Below are positions 60,858 through 64,000 of a stretch of 64,000 bases of DNA, piece by piece. The notes beneath the pieces were generated by a model. The model saw only the letters and a list, made by a program, of their open reading frames with translations. It did not search any database and was not told the DNA's origin. The stretch's first letter is position 1; each line of letters opens with the position of its first letter. A program made the translations under genes and the position numbers. Origin of the DNA: Bryoerythrophyllum caledonicum (lineage: Eukaryota > Streptophyta > Bryopsida > Pottiales > Pottiaceae); the NCBI GenBank assembly GCA_963971425.1, contig OZ020518.1, positions 7,729,989 to 7,793,988 of the forward strand, written 5' to 3'.

Positions 60858-63458
60858 ACTGCACATATTAAAAGATTATTGTGTTTGAAGTAGAAAAAAT
60901 GGTTCCTTTTCATTCCTGTGTTGAGAGGATTAGCAGACTTAGACTTCACTTGGTATCAAAGTTTTGCACTACATAAGGTCTAAATTTTATATCATCATGT
61001 TGATCATGATATTATCACCTTGTACACCAATTTTAAGAGGTAGAAAAAGGGTGTAGCATATTCAAAAAAATTGTGCAAGGAGTGGAGGTTCAAAAAGTGC
61101 CAATTCATGTTTTAAATTTTTGGGAACAAACTATTTTTTAGAATGATAATTTGAATGGTCAATAAAAAGGTTTAGAGCACGTCTTGGAAAAAAAATAAAA
61201 AATAAATGAAAAATATGAAGATCTCTAAGTTTTATGTGGAATAGAAGAAGTCTTTTTCGTTCCTTGCCTGACAATGTGTGGCAATGTGTAAACATCTTTG
61301 ACTTGGAATTAAATGCATTTTTCACTAAAGACAAGAGATGTTTTTTGACAATATGAAAGGAAATAATATTACCTGCTGCTATTGAAAATCTCAAATTTAC
61401 TAGAGTGTCCTAGCAAAAGTTTTTTGGAGTTGGCCAACATGCCTGCAATCCACAGTTTTCCCTTTAAGATGACATAACTTTTTTTCTATCAGTCCAATCA
61501 GAATAAAAATCATACTCCCACATACCTCTTGTCTTTTTGCATCTCTATTTAGAATTTCAAGAACTGTAAATATAAATTGCAACCACGGGAACGTGCCAAA
61601 GATTTGCAAAAGCCCACCTCGGGAATTTTTTCATTTTGGGGTTAAATAACTTCTAACTAAATTTAACCGTATGAACTATAGATTAACTCTTAAACATCAA
61701 TTGGGAACCATATATATACAGGCACATATTTAACTTTGTAGAATACAAAAAATGTTTGCAAAAATTTAACAAGACCTACACCTTTGGATTGAAGATTCTT
61801 CAACTAACATCTTTCATTTGGACATTTTTTGATCCCATTCAGGTAGACTCAAATAACATCAAACCTCACTCTCAACTCCACATCCTCTTGACTTGCATGC
61901 TTCAGAGGCACACCAAACTCATGAGAGATCCTCCCTGACAAATCATTCTCATGTATTACAAACCATAACGCTCTTACACAAGCTTGAAGAAGAATTTTAG
62001 AGCAAATAAACACTCTCTGCTTATGATCGACCAAATGTGTAAAATGAAATCTCCCAATTTAAAAAACAATAAAACCTAAGAAATAGGACCTGAGAAGAGA
62101 AGTGCGTCTTCTTGGAATTCTTAGATTTGGGATTTTTTGAAGGTAGAAAATTGAGGTTAAAAATTTTAGGTTGGATATTTGGTGCAATCTTACTCTCACT
62201 TCAATTGGAATTTAAATTGTGGTAGGGTTTCGTGTTTGATACATTGCGCTTGTTTTAGGTTTCGATTGCTTTCTATGTGTATGTGAGATCTAGGTATGTG
62301 TGTGTGTGATCTAAGTATGCTTGTGTGTGTGTAATCTAAGTATGCTTGTGTGTGTGTAATCTAAGTATGCTTGTGTGTGTCTGTGTAATCTAAGTATGTG
62401 TGTGTGTGTATTCTAAGTATGCTTGTGTGTGTATAATCTAAGTATATGTGTATGAAATCTAACACTAAACTTCAACATGTTAAAGGTAACAACAACCAAA
62501 ACTTATTGTTATTGACAATCGGTGTTCAAGTTCATATTTAATGTTTGATACATTAGTAGGGTTATTGACAATTAGTGTTCAAGTTCATAATTAGTGTTAC
62601 AAACACTAAAAATCAACTTTAGTGTAGTACCATTCAACTCTAAAGTACCCTGCCCAACGTGCCCACCATTCCTAAGAAACTGCTTCAAGCAACATGACTT
62701 TTCCATGAAATATCGGATTTAGGAAAAGATTGTAATCCCAAAGACTCAAAGAGCCTTTAGTAAAGTCTATTTACAGTATCCAAAATATCAAAGAGGAATG
62801 TTCTACAGTGACACCATAGGCACCTGCCTAAATCTTGAAAAGTCCCCCAAGGGAAGACTCTTGAGAATTTAGGTTATAAGTCTGAGATGTCTAATGATGT
62901 AAAAGGGTTGTGATAAATCAGGAAAAAGCTTCCCTAACCCAAGAGGTTTCTCATGAATAAAATGAGCAATGTGCACAAATTACATGAAGAACTCCTTCTG
63001 TGCAAACCATCACGAACATGTGAGCCCTGAATCAAGATATCCTGACAACCAAATTGAAAAATCCACATAACACAACTCTTCCTCCTCAAGATGTAGAGTA
63101 CAAAGAGATTACACCCTGGAGCATCTCATCAACAAGTTGAATCCAACACCAAAAGAGCCAGACAAAGTTCAAACCTGAAGATGAAAATCAAACCTTCATG
63201 ATGCTGTGAGCCTTGAATCACAATATTCTGGCAACCAAATTCAGGAATTCACACAACAAGGCTCTCCTCAAGTTCCAGAGAACAAAGAGATCACAACCTT
63301 GAGCATCCCATGACGCAGATTGAGTACAAAGAGATGGAGTAAAAAAGATGGGATCCTTTAAACCCTCAAGGGAGCATTGATTCTGGATGTACACACGATA
63401 GAAGCCCTGTATGTCAATGAAAGGGAAGGAACAAAGCTCCTCACATCAACACGATGTT
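60858..63458. other. Intergenic region with dispersed repeats, no gene recognised
   Basis: 61190-61440 and 62640-62850 are similar to 9590-9820 and 9820-10010, and 61741-61826 to 13261-13345. These look like parts of one long, old repeat family. It also contains the GT-rich minisatellite at 62277-62460. Confidence 0.5.
62277..62460. repeat. GT-rich minisatellite, unit about 30 bp
   Basis: Six or so units of (tg)n followed by atctaagtatgc, for example taatctaagtatgcttgtgt, with variable GT length. Confidence 0.85.
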
Positions 63459-64000
63459 CACACAAGCTCAATGCGGTCGGATTCTATGAGGTCCCTCACA
63501 GGCCTGTACCTCAAGATGTAGAGATCGTTCGGCATCATGTCCACAGTCTCATCGCCTCTGCACGCACCATCGTTTGCCAATTCAGTATCATCAAACTATG
63601 GTTTGGAATTTGCGGACTATCGATTGTGAAGGTGATTTGTGGAGACGAGAGCTTACTTATCATCGAGCTGAAACGATCCCAACGCCGTCTTGCTCCTGCA
63701 GAACACGTAGGTATCAAGGTTAGGCTCCACGATCATGTCGTTCTCGTCGCTGGACGCGGCCTGCTTCACCATGGAGTCGTACGCCTTCTCCATCTTCCCC
63801 AGCACCGAGTCGTGCATGTGCTTGGACAGCACGTCCACGAACCGGTGCGCGTACTCCTGCTCCTGCGGCGACAGGCGGTCCCAGAGCTCCGCGGTCCGCA
63901 TGATGTGCAGCGCGAACCGCTCGATCTTGGACAAGCGCACGCGGAGGTACGCGCGCAGCAGGAACATGAGGCGGTTCACGTCCATCTCGAAGATGGACAG
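63459..64000 (-). CDS. SLD5: GINS complex subunit SLD5, 3' part (partial; apparent frameshift near the end)
   Basis: The penultimate exon runs from beyond the window edge (64000) to 63657, with GT at 63656. It encodes MDVNRLMFLLRAYLRVRLSK, IERFALHI, LSPQEQEYAHRF, and VEPNLDTYVFCRS. The last exon is 63557-63459 (AG at 63559-63558): KGDETVDMMPNDLYILRYRP, VRDLIES. SLD5 is one of four GINS proteins that join CMG helicase at replication forks. The expected ending (R/Q)I(D/E)LV-stop is present (RIELV, stop 63459-63461) but one nucleotide out of phase; a base seems missing near 63480. This may be a sequencing error or a true late frameshift. Confidence 0.88.

Overview
The window looks like nuclear DNA of a land plant or streptophyte alga. 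The evidence is a plant-type SNU13 protein, a 16-exon DDM1/LSH-type chromatin remodeller with short GT-AG introns, plant telo-box motifs (AAACCCTAA) in front of genes, and AT-rich repeat-filled intergenic DNA around GC-rich coding exons. I cannot name the species. A repeat-rich non-seed lineage is a guess.

Four host genes are supported. An uninterrupted gene for a mitochondrial EF-hand ATP-Mg/Pi carrier (SCaMC type) lies at 10780-12192 (+). A DDM1/LSH SNF2 ATPase lies at 13869-18605 (-); I resolved 16 exons that join in frame to about 820 residues. SNU13 (15.5K/NHP2L1) lies at 45487-45876 (-). The 3' part of the GINS subunit SLD5 lies at 63459-64000 (-), cut by the window edge and carrying an apparent 1-nt frameshift near its end.

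Most of the rest is mobile DNA, dominated by one family of non-LTR retrotransposon. There are three long copies on the + strand: A (1-9275), C (about 29487-37215) and D (about 50771-60857). There is also a 5'-truncated copy B on the - strand (23148-25945), an eroded relic E (22860-23147), and a 3' fragment nested inside copy A (1550-2348, -) with an 11-bp target-site duplication and an uninterrupted GAA/TTC tail of about 125 units. Assembled from the copies, the family plan is as follows. ORF1 has an RRM-like fold and a helical tail. A spacer of about 1.2 kb follows. A long ORF2 then opens with a 2A-like ribosome-skipping motif and runs through APE endonuclease, reverse transcriptase, a methyltransferase-like segment with an AHPH motif, RNase H, a CCHC knuckle and a C-terminal PD-(D/E)XK restriction-like endonuclease. 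The 3' end is a short hairpin followed by (TTC)n. Two endonucleases in one polyprotein recall the Dualen/RandI clade of green algae. The added 2A signal and methyltransferase-like segment make this the main discovery candidate. Every copy here is broken by frameshifts, stops or truncation.

Smaller repeats fill the gaps: TA-flanked MITE-like foldbacks (one with a readable empty site), other inverted-repeat elements, a 73-bp tandem repeat with telomere-like motifs, a GT-rich minisatellite, a possible LTR, and several dispersed repeats shared between distant parts of the window. No CRISPR array, rRNA or convincing tRNA gene was seen.
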